Made by a program: the position numbers and the translations under genes. The notes under the pieces are model-generated. The model searched no databases, was not told the origin of the DNA, and saw only the letters and a program-made list of their open reading frames with translations. From an uncultured Pelagibacteraceae bacterium (GTDB lineage: Bacteria > Pseudomonadota > Alphaproteobacteria > Pelagibacterales > Pelagibacteraceae), in contig CACNCB010000001.1 in the NCBI GenBank assembly GCA_902618695.1, forward strand, positions 1-64,000: a stretch of 64,000 nt of DNA, written 5' to 3'. The number at the start of each line of letters is the position of its first letter. The first letter of the stretch is position 1. This document shows, piece after piece, positions 42,818-52,395 of this stretch.

Positions 42818-44101
42818 TTATTTTCTCCTTATTCGTTTTACTACAGATTGAGCGTGTCCAACCAACCCTTCGTAATTTGCAAGTGTTATAACTGATGGTC
42901 CAAGACTTTCAATACCCTTTTTTGATAAGTTTATATATGAAATTCTTTTATAAAATTCATTTACACTTAAACCACTTGAGTATTTTGCAGAGCCATTAGT
43001 TGGCAACACATGGTTTGATCCAACATTATAATCAGTCATTGCCATAACTGCATATTTCCCTAAACATACTGATCCTGAATTTTTTATTTTTGGAACTAAC
43101 TGTTTATAATTTTTAATATTTAATTCTAAGTGTTCTGGTGCAATTTTATTTACAACACTTATTATTTTAGTGTCTGAAGAAATATACATAAGAATTCCAT
43201 TGTGAATTAAACTTCTTCTTGCAACAGAAGCTCTTGGGATTTCTTTTAGTTGTTTAGCAATTTCAATTTTTACTTTATCTAGCAAATATTTATCTTTTGA
43301 AATCAAAATACATTGTGCGAGAATATCATGTTCAGCTTGTCCAATTAAATCACTTGCAACCCACTCAGGATTTGAGAATTTGTCACAAACGACAGTCACT
43401 TCTGAAGGTCCTGCAGTCATGCCTTCGATTCCAACATTACCAAAAACTTCTTTTTTGGCTGCTGCAACATATAAGTTTCCTGGACCAACTATTTTATGAA
43501 CTTTTTTAATTTTTTTAGTCCCATAGGATACTGCTGCAATAGCGGAAGGACCCCCGATAGAATAAATTTCTTTTATTTTGCATTTTTTTGCAGCGTATAA
43601 TACGGCTGGATTCTGCTTACCTTTAATGCCTGGATTAATCATAATTATTCTCTTAACACCTGCAACAATTGCTGGGATAGCATTCATCAACACACTCGAT
43701 GGGTATGAGGCAGTAGAACCAGGAACGTAAATTGCAACTGACTCTAAAGGTACGTATTTATATTCGAGTTTATTGTTTAATTTATCTGTATAAGAAATAT
43801 TTTTAAATTTTTGAAGTGAATGAAATTTATAAATTCTATTATAAGCCGTATCGATTGCTTTCTTTACTTTTTTATCAAGTGAATTTATAGATTTTTTTAT
43901 TTGTTTTGAGCTTGGAATAATTGTGTTGTTTTGATTAAATCTTTTCTCATATTTTAATAATGCTTTATCTCCATTTTTTTTAACATCTTTTATTATATTT
44001 GTTACTGAAACAGAGTCTGATTGAATTTTTTTTTTTCTATGTAAAAGCAAATTCTCCAGAGATTTGTCAAAATTTTTACTTTTACTATTTAATATCTTCA
44101 T
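42818..44101 (-). CDS. hisD: Histidinol dehydrogenase
   Basis: Last two steps of histidine synthesis, oxidising histidinol to histidine with NAD. The 427-residue protein has the signature [10 protein letters not shown] with DLIGQAEHD (zinc and substrate residues), [20 protein letters not shown] and [20 protein letters not shown]. All expected regions are present. In alphaproteobacteria hisD usually stands, as here, beside DUF2948, murA and infA and away from the other his genes. Confidence 0.95.
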   Translation of the reverse strand: MKILNSKSKNFDKSLENLLLHRKKKIQSDSVSVTNIIKDVKKNGDKALLKYEKRFNQNNTIIPSSKQIKKSINSLDKKVKKAIDTAYNRIYKFHSLQKFKNISYTDKLNNKLEYKYVPLESVAIYVPGSTASYPSSVLMNAIPAIVAGVKRIIMINPGIKGKQNPAVLYAAKKCKIKEIYSIGGPSAIAAVSYGTKKIKKVHKIVGPGNLYVAAAKKEVFGNVGIEGMTAGPSEVTVVCDKFSNPEWVASDLIGQAEHDILAQCILISKDKYLLDKVKIEIAKQLKEIPRASVARRSLIHNGILMYISSDTKIISVVNKIAPEHLELNIKNYKQLVPKIKNSGSVCLGKYAVMAMTDYNVGSNHVLPTNGSAKYSSGLSVNEFYKRISYINLSKKGIESLGPSVITLANYEGLVGHAQSVVKRIRRK

Positions 44102-44103
44102 AA

Positions 44104-44496
44104 CTATTTAATTTCACTTTGATCCTCTAATCTTGCTTCAATAGTTTCTGTAGTTAAAGCAATATGAGAATTGTTTTTAAAAATAAGATTTATTTCATAA
44201 ACATCATTATTTTTCAAATAATCTATGCCTATTAGTTCTAAAACTGTTTCTTGATTTGATTGATCAATGTTCTTTGATCTTACTTTATCAACAAAATCAA
44301 ACCTACAAATGCTATTTATTTTTTTATCTTCCTGATCACTTTCAACCTTAGTTCTTTCGATCGATAATAAAAAAACCTTATTGGTTGCGAGATATTTTAT
44401 ATCTGCAATTTTAACTTTTGCCCCTGAACTACAAGCTGAAATCATTTGTAAACCTTCTTGGTCGTTTGCTATTATTTTTGCTAAATATTTGTTCAC
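44104..44496 (-). CDS. DUF2948 family protein
   Basis: A 130-residue protein of the alphaproteobacterial DUF2948 family, recognised by position between murA and hisD and by the N-terminus DQEGLQMISACSSGAKVKIADIKYL. No membrane segment or signal peptide. Function unknown; the conserved place between a cell-wall and a histidine gene does not reveal a role. Start overlaps the murA stop by one base (TAATG type). Confidence 0.85.
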   Translation of the reverse strand: MNKYLAKIIANDQEGLQMISACSSGAKVKIADIKYLATNKVFLLSIERTKVESDQEDKKINSICRFDFVDKVRSKNIDQSNQETVLELIGIDYLKNNDVYEINLIFKNNSHIALTTETIEARLEDQSEIK

Positions 44497-45755
44497 TATT
44501 TTAATCTTTTGATTTTAACACCTATTTTTTTTAATTTACTTTCTATTTTTTCATAACCTCTATCTAAGTGATAAATTCTGTTAATATATGATTTACCAGT
44601 GGAAACTATAGCTGCTAGAACTAAAGCAACAGAAGCTCTTAAATCACTAGACATTAATTCAGCGCCAATGAATTTAGTATTTCCTTCTATTGTAGCAGTA
44701 TTATTTTTAATATTTATTTTTGCTCCTAACCTCTGCAATTCTGCAACATGCATAAATCTATTTTCAAAAATATTTTCAGTTATTGAACTTTTACCAACTG
44801 CTTTGCACATCAAAACCATTAATTGTGCTTGAAGGTCTGTAGGAATACCTGGAAACTCTCTAGTTTTTATACTTTTTATTGATTTTATTTTTTCAGGTCC
44901 TTTAATTAAGATTTTATTTTCACTAGTTTTAATTTTTGCACCAATTTTTTTAAGTAATTTTATTTCTATACCAATTATTTTAGGATTTAAATTATTTATT
45001 TGTAAATTACCTTTTGCAAGTGTTGCAGCTACACAAAATGTGCCTGCTTCTATTCTATCAGCCATTACAGAATATTCAGTTTCATTTAAAGAATTAACAC
45101 CTATGATTTTACAAACTCTTCCTGTCCATTTTATTTTCGCTCCAGCCTTATTTAAAAAATTTGTAAGATCTTTTATCTCGGGTTCTATTGCACAATTTTT
45201 TAAAACTGTTTTTCCTTTTGCTAAACATGCTGCTATTATAGAATTTTCAGTTGCCCCAACACTAATCTTTGGAAAATTTATAGTTGTTCCGCTAAGTTTT
45301 CCTTTTGATTTTGCTAAAATATATCCATCTTTTAATTCATACTTCATTCCAAGTTTTTTTAATGCTGCCAGATGATAATTAATTGGTCTTGCACCAATTA
45401 AACATCCTCCAGGTAATGAGATTTTTGATTTATGGTATTTTGAAATAAGTGGACCTAAAACTAAAATAGAACCTCGCATTGTTTTGACTAAAGAATAACT
45501 TGCAAAAGTTTTCATATTTTTTGTATTTATAATTTTTGCTATCTTTTTATCTCTTGATAAAATTATTTTAGAACCAAGAGACTTTAATAAATTTAACATT
45601 GTATTAATGTCTTTAACCCTTGGTAAATTTTTTATAACTACAGGTTTATCAAATAAAAGTGTTGCAGCTAATATCGGTAAGGATGCGTTCTTCGAACCTG
45701 AAATTGAAACATTGCCCTTGATTTTACAAGGGCCATTAATCAAAAATTTATCCAT
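44496..45755 (-). CDS. murA: UDP-N-acetylglucosamine 1-carboxyvinyltransferase
   Basis: First committed step of peptidoglycan synthesis, adding enolpyruvate to UDP-GlcNAc. The 419-residue protein has SGSKNASLPILAA (catalytic Lys22/Asn23) and LPGGCLIGARP with the catalytic Cys118; because this is Cys and not Asp, the enzyme should be fosfomycin-type sensitive. GIPTDLQAQLM and RFMHVAELQRLGA are further family motifs. Leads the murA-DUF2948-hisD-infA-tRNA-Phe run, 3 bases after dcd. Confidence 0.96.
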   Translation of the reverse strand: MDKFLINGPCKIKGNVSISGSKNASLPILAATLLFDKPVVIKNLPRVKDINTMLNLLKSLGSKIILSRDKKIAKIINTKNMKTFASYSLVKTMRGSILVLGPLISKYHKSKISLPGGCLIGARPINYHLAALKKLGMKYELKDGYILAKSKGKLSGTTINFPKISVGATENSIIAACLAKGKTVLKNCAIEPEIKDLTNFLNKAGAKIKWTGRVCKIIGVNSLNETEYSVMADRIEAGTFCVAATLAKGNLQINNLNPKIIGIEIKLLKKIGAKIKTSENKILIKGPEKIKSIKSIKTREFPGIPTDLQAQLMVLMCKAVGKSSITENIFENRFMHVAELQRLGAKINIKNNTATIEGNTKFIGAELMSSDLRASVALVLAAIVSTGKSYINRIYHLDRGYEKIESKLKKIGVKIKRLK

Positions 45756-45758
45756 AAA

Positions 45759-46319
45759 TTACTTTTTAATCTTAGCAACTTGAATTGTGGTTTGACCCTG
45801 ATATTTACCGTTCTTTGATTTATAAGTTGTTTCTGGCTGAGTATCTGATTTGAAAAATAAAAATTGTGCTATTCCCTCGTTTGAATAAATTTTTGCAGGG
45901 TTAGGTGTTGTATTACTCAGCTCAATTACAATGTTGCCCTCAAATTCATTTTCAATTGGTGTAACGTTACAAATAATTCCTGTCCTTGCATAAGTACTTT
46001 TTCCAACGCAAATACATAGAACGTCTCTTGGTATTCTAAAATATTCTACTGTTTTAGCTAAAACGAATGAATTTGGTGGGATAATACAGTGTGGTCCTTT
46101 TCGTTCTATAAAGTTATCATCAGAAAAATTCTTTGGATCAACCAAAGTGCTATTAACATTAGTAAAAATTCTATATTCATCAGATATTCTTACATCATAT
46201 CCCATACTACTTAATCCATAAGAAATCTTTCCATCAGAAACTTGATGATCCAAAAATGGCTCTATCATATTATGCTCTTTGCACATTTTTTTAATCCATG
46301 AATCAGGTTGAATTGACAT
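45759..46319 (-). CDS. dcd: dCTP deaminase
   Basis: Deaminates dCTP to dUTP for thymidylate synthesis. The 186-residue protein carries [10 protein letters not shown], the [10 protein letters not shown] nucleotide site and [18 protein letters not shown], all typical of Dcd. Length is normal. Its start codon overlaps the stop of a 33-residue protein by one base, and murA follows 3 bases downstream, so it is part of a dense minus-strand run. Confidence 0.95.
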   Translation of the reverse strand: MSIQPDSWIKKMCKEHNMIEPFLDHQVSDGKISYGLSSMGYDVRISDEYRIFTNVNSTLVDPKNFSDDNFIERKGPHCIIPPNSFVLAKTVEYFRIPRDVLCICVGKSTYARTGIICNVTPIENEFEGNIVIELSNTTPNPAKIYSNEGIAQFLFFKSDTQPETTYKSKNGKYQGQTTIQVAKIKK

Positions 46320-46420
46320 TACTTATTTTTCTTTTTATTTTTTTTTTGGAAAATTTTTCTTTTCTTCAGATTTTTTTTAAGCGCCAAGCTTAAACGCTCA
46401 TTTTTTTCTTTTGAACTCAT
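46319..46420 (-). CDS. Small basic protein, 33 residues
   Basis: ATG at 46420 overlaps the TGA of the upstream 66-residue gene (ATGA), and the TAA overlaps the dcd start by one base. The product begins [20 protein letters not shown] and is almost half lysine/arginine, with no membrane segment. Two exact coupling overlaps make it a plausible real gene even though it is so short. Function unknown; RNA or DNA binding is inference from charge. Confidence 0.55.
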   Translation of the reverse strand: MSSKEKNERLSLALKKNLKKRKIFQKKNKKKNK

Positions 46421-46617
46421 TCTTTGTTTGGGTTAGTCAGGAAATCTAAAGAAATTGGTTTATTGGGATCTAGTGTAGATGCTTTTTCCTCTTCTTTTTT
46501 TGGGCCTTCTTTAGCTAAACGTTTAGCTTTTTTTTCAGCAAGCTTTCTCTCTCTTTTAGCTTGCTTTTCCATAAGCTTATTACCTTTAGTAGATTTGTAG
46601 TCGTAATGAATTCCCAT
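46417..46617 (-). CDS. Small lysine-rich protein of unknown function, 66 residues
   Basis: Begins MGIHYDYKSTKGNKLMEKQ, then a charged, helix-prone Lys/Arg/Glu stretch (about 16-48), and ends with [18 protein letters not shown] second ATG at codon 16 is an alternative start. No domain recognised. It is followed with ATGA overlap by the 33-residue protein and then dcd. The conserved-looking N- and C-termini suggest a genuine gene. Confidence 0.6.
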   Translation of the reverse strand: MGIHYDYKSTKGNKLMEKQAKRERKLAEKKAKRLAKEGPKKEEEKASTLDPNKPISLDFLTNPNKE

Positions 46618-46717
46618 AACATTTTCCTAAAATAGATATAAATCAAATTCATCAAAAAATTAAGGCAATAATTTGAAAAAAATGCTTTATTATCAATAAA
46701 ATACAATTTGTCTCTAA

Positions 46718-46791
46718 GCTCCTGTAGTTAAATGGTATAACAAGTCATTGGTAATGACTAGTTCCCTGGTCAGTACAGGGTGGGAGCACCA
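46718..46791 (+). tRNA. tRNA-Thr(GGT) with an unusual T loop
   Basis: Cloverleaf with acceptor GCTCCTG/TGGGAGC, D arm GTTA/TAAC, anticodon arm AGTCA-TTGGTAA-TGACT with GGT, T arm CCCTG-GTCAGTA-CAGGG, A73 and CCA. The T loop departs from TTCRANT: G54, G58 and A60 replace T54, A58 and T60. A TACAAT at 46702-46707 is a likely -10. The 3' end abuts the stop of the convergent TVP38 gene. Confidence 0.88.
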
Positions 46792-47514
46792 TTAATTTTT
46801 ATAAAAAAACTTTCTTAAAAAAATCGTAATCAGAATTAATATAAAGAAAGCTGAAATAGGAACATATATATCGGGTGAAAATATTATATCAGTTATTCCT
46901 GGTGCTTCAGCATTTTGATCTATAATTTTTTCTAATCCACTACCAATAGAAACTGCTAAAAAAATTTGAGGAATTATTCCAATCAATGTAGCAAAGAAAA
47001 AATTTACAACCTTTACATTAAATAAGGTTGGTAAGAGACAGCTCAGCTGCCAAGGTATACCACCTATAAAACGGTAAATTAATAAATAAATAAATTCAGA
47101 TTTTTTAAATCTTATTTCTAAGTTTTGAAACTTATTTAAAAACTTTTCTCTAATTAGTTGCTTTAAAAAATAATTACCAAAAATATACAAAAAAGTAGCA
47201 CCAACACTCAAGCCTAAAACAACAACAAGTGTACCTATCCATTTTCCAAATATGAAACCACCCATTAAAGCAACTGGAGATCCAAATCCTAAAAAAGGGA
47301 AAACCCAAAGAATAGTTAATGCTAAAAAAATAATAGAAATTAAAAATAAGTTAGATTTTTTAAGTTCAAAAAAATAAGATTGGTTATCTCTTAGAAAATC
47401 ATAGGATGTAATTTCTGAGAGACTAAATTTTGCAAAAAAGAAATACAAAAACAGGCAAATAATTAATAAATAAGATAAACCAATAAATAATTTAATTTTT
47501 TTTGTATTTTCCAT
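46792..47514 (-). CDS. TVP38/TMEM64 family membrane protein
   Basis: A 240-residue inner-membrane protein with about six hydrophobic segments. The segment FGSPVALMGGFIFGKWIGTLVVVLGLSVGA with RFIGGIPWQLSCLLP is the VTT/DedA-superfamily pattern of TVP38. Relatives are thought to move lipids between leaflets, which is only family-level knowledge. Its stop codon directly meets the 3' end of tRNA-Thr. It diverges from rpmH. Confidence 0.88.
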   Translation of the reverse strand: MENTKKIKLFIGLSYLLIICLFLYFFFAKFSLSEITSYDFLRDNQSYFFELKKSNLFLISIIFLALTILWVFPFLGFGSPVALMGGFIFGKWIGTLVVVLGLSVGATFLYIFGNYFLKQLIREKFLNKFQNLEIRFKKSEFIYLLIYRFIGGIPWQLSCLLPTLFNVKVVNFFFATLIGIIPQIFLAVSIGSGLEKIIDQNAEAPGITDIIFSPDIYVPISAFFILILITIFLRKFFYKN

Positions 47515-47546
47515 GATTCTTCTTATTTTAATACTTAATCTTCTAT

Positions 47547-47574
47547 TTGCTATTTTAATTATTACTAATATAAA
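47547..47574 (+). promoter_or_regulatory. Candidate promoter of rpmH-rnpA-yidD-yidC
   Basis: TTGCTA (47547-47552) and TATAAA (47569-47574) are separated by 16 bases, about 38 bases before the rpmH start. It fits the only available gap ahead of this operon, but AT-rich DNA gives similar boxes by chance. Confidence 0.4.
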
Positions 47575-47611
47575 GAGGCAAAATTTATAAAAAATTATAC
47601 CAAATCTAATT

Positions 47612-47752
47612 ATGAAAAGAACTTATCAACCCTCAAATAAAAAAAGAGCTCGAAAACACGGTTTTCGTTCAAAAATGAAAACTAAAGGTGGTAAAAAGCT
47701 TTTGGCCAGAAGAAGAGCAAGAGGAAGAAAATCACTAACTGTTTCCGTATAG
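47612..47752 (+). CDS. rpmH: 50S ribosomal protein L34
   Basis: A 46-residue, highly basic protein with the family sequence [19 protein letters not shown] and [13 protein letters not shown]. Slightly long, because of the SLTVSV end. It leads the universal rpmH-rnpA-yidD-yidC block. No dnaA or origin is next to it, unlike in many bacteria; this is normal for alphaproteobacteria. Confidence 0.97.
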   Translation: MKRTYQPSNKKRARKHGFRSKMKTKGGKKLLARRRARGRKSLTVSV

Positions 47753-47756
47753 AATA

Positions 47757-48098
47757 ATGAAAAGCAAAATACTTGCTCTTTCAAAAAACGAAGAATTTAA
47801 AAATTTACTTAAACAAAAAAAGATTACCAATAAATACGTAAGTATTTTTTTTGGAAAATTATTAAATAAGGATAAAAAAAGACTAAATATTAGTTTTGTG
47901 ACTAAAAAAAAAATTGGTAATGCAGTAAATAGAAATAAAATTAAAAGAAGATTAAGAAACATCATGAATGAAGCTGTTAAAAAAGTAGAGATAAACTTTG
48001 ATTATTCATTTCTTGTTATAGCCAAGTCTTCTATGCTAAATAATGAATACAAAATTATAAAAGAAACTCTTTTTCAGGATTTTGCAAAAATAAAATAA
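47757..48098 (+). CDS. rnpA: Ribonuclease P protein component
   Basis: The 113-residue basic protein cofactor of RNase P, which matures tRNA 5' ends. It has the RNR-type motif in [20 protein letters not shown]. Length is normal. It starts 4 bases after rpmH and its TAA overlaps the yidD ATG by one base. Confidence 0.94.
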   Translation: MKSKILALSKNEEFKNLLKQKKITNKYVSIFFGKLLNKDKKRLNISFVTKKKIGNAVNRNKIKRRLRNIMNEAVKKVEINFDYSFLVIAKSSMLNNEYKIIKETLFQDFAKIK

Positions 48099-48349
48099 TG
48101 AATATATTTACTTTAATTTTAATTAAATTTATCAAAGCTTATAAGTATTTGATTAGTCCATTATTGGGTCATTCTTGTAGATATTTGCCAACATGTTCTG
48201 AATACAGCATAGATGCTTTAAAAGAATACGGTTTTTTTAAAGGTTTATTAATTAGTATAAAAAGAATTTTATCCTGCCATCCAATAAAATTTTTAGGCGG
48301 TGGCGAAGGGTTTGATCCAGTTAAAAAAGATATAAAGGATAATAAATAA
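48098..48349 (+). CDS. yidD: Membrane protein insertion efficiency factor YidD
   Basis: An 83-residue protein with the family core [19 protein letters not shown] and the second ILSCHPI segment; cysteines are conserved. YidD assists YidC-dependent insertion at the inner membrane. It overlaps both rnpA and yidC by one base. Confidence 0.94.
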   Translation: MNIFTLILIKFIKAYKYLISPLLGHSCRYLPTCSEYSIDALKEYGFFKGLLISIKRILSCHPIKFLGGGEGFDPVKKDIKDNK

Positions 48350-50028
48350 TGGAAACTAGAAATATAATTGCTGCCATAAGTTTATCAGCTGCTGTAATTA
48401 TATTATACTCATTATTTTTCGCACCACCTCCTGTAACGAAAGAAAAATTAACTGAAAAAACTAAGACAGAGCAGAATTCAGATGCACCTAGTCTTGATAA
48501 AAAAGAAAACGTAACTGAAATTTCACGAGAAGAAGCGTTACAACAAAGTGAAAGAATTCAATTTGAGAACCAAAGTATTGTTGGATCTATTTCATTAAAA
48601 GGTGCTGCAATAGATGATCTAACTTTCAAAGAATATAATGTGAGTTTAGAAAGCGATGAAAAAGTAAAATTTCTCGCACCACGAAGCTCTATAGAAGGCT
48701 ATATAATAGAAAGTGGTTTTATCACTACTGATAAAAATATCGATATTCCAAATGCAGATTCAATTTGGTTAGTTTCTGGAAATAATAAATTAACTGATCA
48801 ATCTCCTATAAAACTAAGTTGGACTAATGATCAAGGCATCACTTTTGAAAAAGAAATTGCATTAGATGATAAATTTCTATTCACAATAAAACAAAGAGTT
48901 ATAAATTCTACTGATAAAAACTATGACTTCTATTCTTATGGACAAATTATAAGAAATCAAATCCCAGAAGGTTTAACCGATTTTTACATTCTTCATGAAG
49001 GCCCTATCGCTACATTAGATGAAGAATTAATTGAGGAAGATTACGACGATATCGAAGAGAAAAAATTTTCAAGAACTGCCCAAAAAGGATGGTTAGGTCT
49101 AGGAGATAAATATTACATATCAACTCTAATTCCACCAAGAGAAAAAGAATTTAAAACTACGATGGATTACAAAAACAAATACAGAATAAACTTTGTTACA
49201 ACAGAACCATTAGAGTTAACTGGAAACTCCTCTATAGAAGAAAACTTGCAAGTAATAGTAGCCGCAAAAAGAGTTGATGTAATTGATGGTTACGCAGAAT
49301 CATTAAAAATTGATAAATTTGATCTTACAATAGATTGGGGTTTCTTATACTTTTTAACACGTCCTCTATTCACTGCTTTAGAATATTTTTTTAAAATATT
49401 TGGTAATTATGGATTGGCAATTATTGCTGTTACTGTTTGTATTCGTGTAGCATTTTTTCCACTTGCTAATTTTTCATTTAGAAGCATGGCTAAAATGAAA
49501 GCTCTACAGCCTGAGATGGCAAGACTTAAGGAAATACACAAAGATGACAAGATGAAATTACAACAAGCAATGATGGCTCTTTATAAAAAAGAAAAAGTAA
49601 ATCCCATGTCTGGATGTTTGCCAATTCTAATTCAAATACCTGTATTCTTTGCCTTGTACAAAGTTTTATTTGTAACGATAGAAATGCGTCATATGCCTTT
49701 TTATGGATGGATCCAAGATTTAAGTGCTAAGGATCCTACTTCTATATTTAATTTGTTCGGATTATTTCCATATGATGTACCTTCTTTCCTTGTTATTGGA
49801 GCATGGCCTGTTGCTATGGGGGTATCAATGTGGGTGCAACAAAAGTTAAATCCGGCTCCAACAGATCCTATGCAAGCAAAAATATTTATGTTCTTCCCTT
49901 TGTTTTTAACAGTGATTCTTGCACCATTCCCAAGCGGGCTAGTAATTTATTGGACAGTTAATAACATTTTAACAATGGCTCAGCAGGTTGTAATAATGAA
50001 ACGTACAACGATTAAAACTGCAACCTAG
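48349..50028 (+). CDS. yidC: Membrane protein insertase YidC
   Basis: A 559-residue insertase. The N-terminal transmembrane segment (about 6-25) is followed by a large periplasmic beta domain (about 65-325) and the conserved five-helix core with YGLAIIAVTVCIRVAFFP (with the core arginine), KMKALQPEM, NPMSGCLPILIQIPVFFALY and PSGLVIYWTVNNILTMAQQ. Length is normal for a Gram-negative YidC. argB follows 16 bases later; engB, common after yidC, is not here. Confidence 0.96.
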   Translation: METRNIIAAISLSAAVIILYSLFFAPPPVTKEKLTEKTKTEQNSDAPSLDKKENVTEISREEALQQSERIQFENQSIVGSISLKGAAIDDLTFKEYNVSLESDEKVKFLAPRSSIEGYIIESGFITTDKNIDIPNADSIWLVSGNNKLTDQSPIKLSWTNDQGITFEKEIALDDKFLFTIKQRVINSTDKNYDFYSYGQIIRNQIPEGLTDFYILHEGPIATLDEELIEEDYDDIEEKKFSRTAQKGWLGLGDKYYISTLIPPREKEFKTTMDYKNKYRINFVTTEPLELTGNSSIEENLQVIVAAKRVDVIDGYAESLKIDKFDLTIDWGFLYFLTRPLFTALEYFFKIFGNYGLAIIAVTVCIRVAFFPLANFSFRSMAKMKALQPEMARLKEIHKDDKMKLQQAMMALYKKEKVNPMSGCLPILIQIPVFFALYKVLFVTIEMRHMPFYGWIQDLSAKDPTSIFNLFGLFPYDVPSFLVIGAWPVAMGVSMWVQQKLNPAPTDPMQAKIFMFFPLFLTVILAPFPSGLVIYWTVNNILTMAQQVVIMKRTTIKTAT

Positions 50029-50044
50029 TAATTAAAAATAATAA

Positions 50045-50893
50045 ATGGACCTTGAAAAGATACTACCTAAAAATGGGCCACCATTAAATGAAGTAACTAA
50101 ATACATTGAAAAATACAAAAATGATTTGATAGTAATTAAATATGGTGGAAACGTTTTAATTGATAGAAACGTATTTAATAACTTTATAACTGATCTTAGT
50201 GTTTTAAATAAATTGGGCCTTGCAACAGTTGTTATTCATGGTGGCGGACCTAGAATTAAAAGAGAGCTAGAAAAATCAAATATTGAATCAAAATTTATAA
50301 GAGGACTAAGAGTTACTGATAAAAATATAATTGATATTGTTGAAACTGTTTTAATTGATTTTAATGATGACATTGTTAATTCTTTAAAAGACAAAGGAAC
50401 TGAAGCAATCTCTATTCATTCAAAAAATAATAATATTATAAAAACTGTACCAGAAGCAGAGGAGCTAGGATTTGTAGGAATACCAAACGAAATTAATAAT
50501 GAACAAATATTAAATATAATTAATCAAAAAAAAATTCCTATAATTTCACCATTAGGATTAGGTAAAGAAAATCAAACATATAATATTAATGGAGATACTG
50601 CTGCAATGGCTATAGCAAAATCTTTAAAATCAAGAAGACTTTTATTGATGACAAATGTAGATGGGGTTCTAGATAAAAGTAAAAAATTAATAGAAGAAAT
50701 TTCTTCATCTGAGATTATGGAAATGATTAAAGATCAAACTATCACAGAGGGCATGATACCTAAAATAAATGCTTGTTTAGATGCAGTGAATAATGGTGTA
50801 ACAGCAGTTGGCATAATCAATGGCACAAAACCACATTCATGTTTATGGGAAATATTCTCTGACAAGGGTTCTGGGACCCTAATAAGACAATGA
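50045..50893 (+). CDS. argB: Acetylglutamate kinase
   Basis: Second step of arginine synthesis. The 282-residue protein has IVIKYGGNVL-like start (KYGGNV), VVIHGGGPRIKRELEK, NINGDTAAMAIAKSL and MTNVDGVLD. The N-terminal helix before the kinase domain (MDLEKILPKNGPPLNEVTKYI) suggests the hexameric, arginine-inhibited form. It overlaps the HAD gene by 4 bases (ATGA). Confidence 0.95.
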   Translation: MDLEKILPKNGPPLNEVTKYIEKYKNDLIVIKYGGNVLIDRNVFNNFITDLSVLNKLGLATVVIHGGGPRIKRELEKSNIESKFIRGLRVTDKNIIDIVETVLIDFNDDIVNSLKDKGTEAISIHSKNNNIIKTVPEAEELGFVGIPNEINNEQILNIINQKKIPIISPLGLGKENQTYNINGDTAAMAIAKSLKSRRLLLMTNVDGVLDKSKKLIEEISSSEIMEMIKDQTITEGMIPKINACLDAVNNGVTAVGIINGTKPHSCLWEIFSDKGSGTLIRQ

Positions 50894-51561
50894 AAGAATT
50901 AAAGAATATCAAAAACATATTATTTGATTGTGATGGAGTACTCTACAGTGATCTTGAAGGAGTATTTGGTCAAGTAAGTAAAAAAATGACTCAATACATT
51001 TCAAATAAATTAAATGTAGATTTAAAAGAAGCAAAAAAATTACAAACAAATTATTTTCATAAATATAACACTAGCCTTAATGGTTTAATTATACATCACG
51101 ATATACCTCCAAGAGAATTTTTAGACTACGTGCATGATATTAATTTAGATTTTTTAGAAAAAGATACTGCTTTAAGGAATGAGCTAGAAAATATTAATCT
51201 AAACAAATTTGTGTTTACAAATGGTAGCAAAGAACATGTTAAAAATATCACTACTCACCTAGGAATTGATGATCAATTTGACGGTGTATTTGATATTGTA
51301 GATGCTGAATACAGTCCAAAACCTGAAGCAAAAGCATTTGATCTTATGATCAAAAAATTTCAAATCGATCCAACTGAGACACTTTACATTGAAGATATTG
51401 CAAAAAACTTATCAATTGGAAAAGAAAGAGGAGCAAAAACAGTTTGGTTAATCAATGATGAATACTGGGGGAAAAAAGAATCTGATGAAGAGTATATTGA
51501 TTACAAAATAGAAAATCTTTCTTTATTTTTAAAAGAAATAAGGTTATTAAAAAACTCATAA
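50890..51561 (+). CDS. HAD-family pyrimidine 5'-nucleotidase-like phosphatase
   Basis: A 223-residue HAD hydrolase. Motif I is LFDCDGVLY with the two aspartates Asp13 and Asp15, motif II is VFTNGS, and motifs III/IV are KPEAKAF and YIEDIAKN. The cap arrangement fits the pyrimidine 5'-nucleotidase (SDT1-like) branch common next to argB/dapD in alphaproteobacteria. Substrate is not proven; a role in nucleotide salvage or phosphate-ester clean-up is inference. Confidence 0.87.
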   Translation: MKELKNIKNILFDCDGVLYSDLEGVFGQVSKKMTQYISNKLNVDLKEAKKLQTNYFHKYNTSLNGLIIHHDIPPREFLDYVHDINLDFLEKDTALRNELENINLNKFVFTNGSKEHVKNITTHLGIDDQFDGVFDIVDAEYSPKPEAKAFDLMIKKFQIDPTETLYIEDIAKNLSIGKERGAKTVWLINDEYWGKKESDEEYIDYKIENLSLFLKEIRLLKNS

Positions 51562-51565
51562 AATT

Positions 51566-52393
51566 ATGAGTATAGAAAAAATTATAAATGAGGCTTGGGA
51601 AAATAAAGACCAAGTAGGCCAAAATTCAGATAAATCTTTAAAGGATGCTATTAATGAAATTATTGATGATTTAGACAGTGGAAAAGCAAGAGTAGCTGAA
51701 AAGATCAATGGTGAATGGGTTACTCATCAGCATCTAAAAAAAGCTATCATGTTAAGCTTTAGAATGTATCCAATGGAAAATTTAAATGGTCCATACAGTA
51801 GCTGGTATGACAAAGCTCATTTACTTAAAGGAAAAACAGCTGGATGGACAAAAGAGGATCATGAAAAAGCTGGTTTTAGAATGGTACCTAATTCACCTGT
51901 AAGAAAAGGATCATTTGTAGGAAAGAATGCGGTTTTGATGCCATGTTATGTAAATATTGGAGCGTATATTGATGAAGGAACAATGATGGATACATTTAGT
52001 CGTGCAGGAAGTTGTTGTCAAATTGGAAAAAATTGTCATATCTCAGCTGGTACTGGAGTTGGAGGTGTATTAGAACCTGCCCAAGCATTACCAACAATTA
52101 TTGAAGATAATGTTTTCTTAGGAGCAATGTCCGAAGTAGTAGAGGGTGTGATAGTTGGAGAAGGCTCTGTTCTAAGTATGGGAATGTATATTGGACAATC
52201 AACAAAAATTGTTAATAGAAAAACTGGTGAAATAACTTACGGAAAAATTCCACCTTATTCAGTAGTAGTTCCAGGATCCTTGCCGGATAAGAACAATCCA
52301 CAAGCACCATCTTTATATTGTGCAGTAATAATTAAACAAGTTGACGAAAAAACAAGATCAAAAACATCAGTTAATGATCTTTTAAGAGAATAA
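51566..52393 (+). CDS. dapD: Tetrahydrodipicolinate N-succinyltransferase
   Basis: Succinylates tetrahydrodipicolinate on the route to diaminopimelate and lysine. The 275-residue protein has a helical N-terminus and a left-handed beta-helix of hexapeptide repeats (VGKNAVLMPCYVNIGAYIDEG, MVDTFSRAGSCCQIGKNCHIS-type), as in the family. Followed by dapE after 2 bases; with lysC this makes the succinylase branch of lysine synthesis. Confidence 0.95.
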   Translation: MSIEKIINEAWENKDQVGQNSDKSLKDAINEIIDDLDSGKARVAEKINGEWVTHQHLKKAIMLSFRMYPMENLNGPYSSWYDKAHLLKGKTAGWTKEDHEKAGFRMVPNSPVRKGSFVGKNAVLMPCYVNIGAYIDEGTMMDTFSRAGSCCQIGKNCHISAGTGVGGVLEPAQALPTIIEDNVFLGAMSEVVEGVIVGEGSVLSMGMYIGQSTKIVNRKTGEITYGKIPPYSVVVPGSLPDKNNPQAPSLYCAVIIKQVDEKTRSKTSVNDLLRE

Positions 52394-52395
52394 AA

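Noticed and set aside
47515-47760. Replication origin beside rpmH
   Set aside because: No dnaA gene, DnaA-box cluster or AT-rich repeats; the rpmH block is elsewhere from the origin in alphaproteobacteria.
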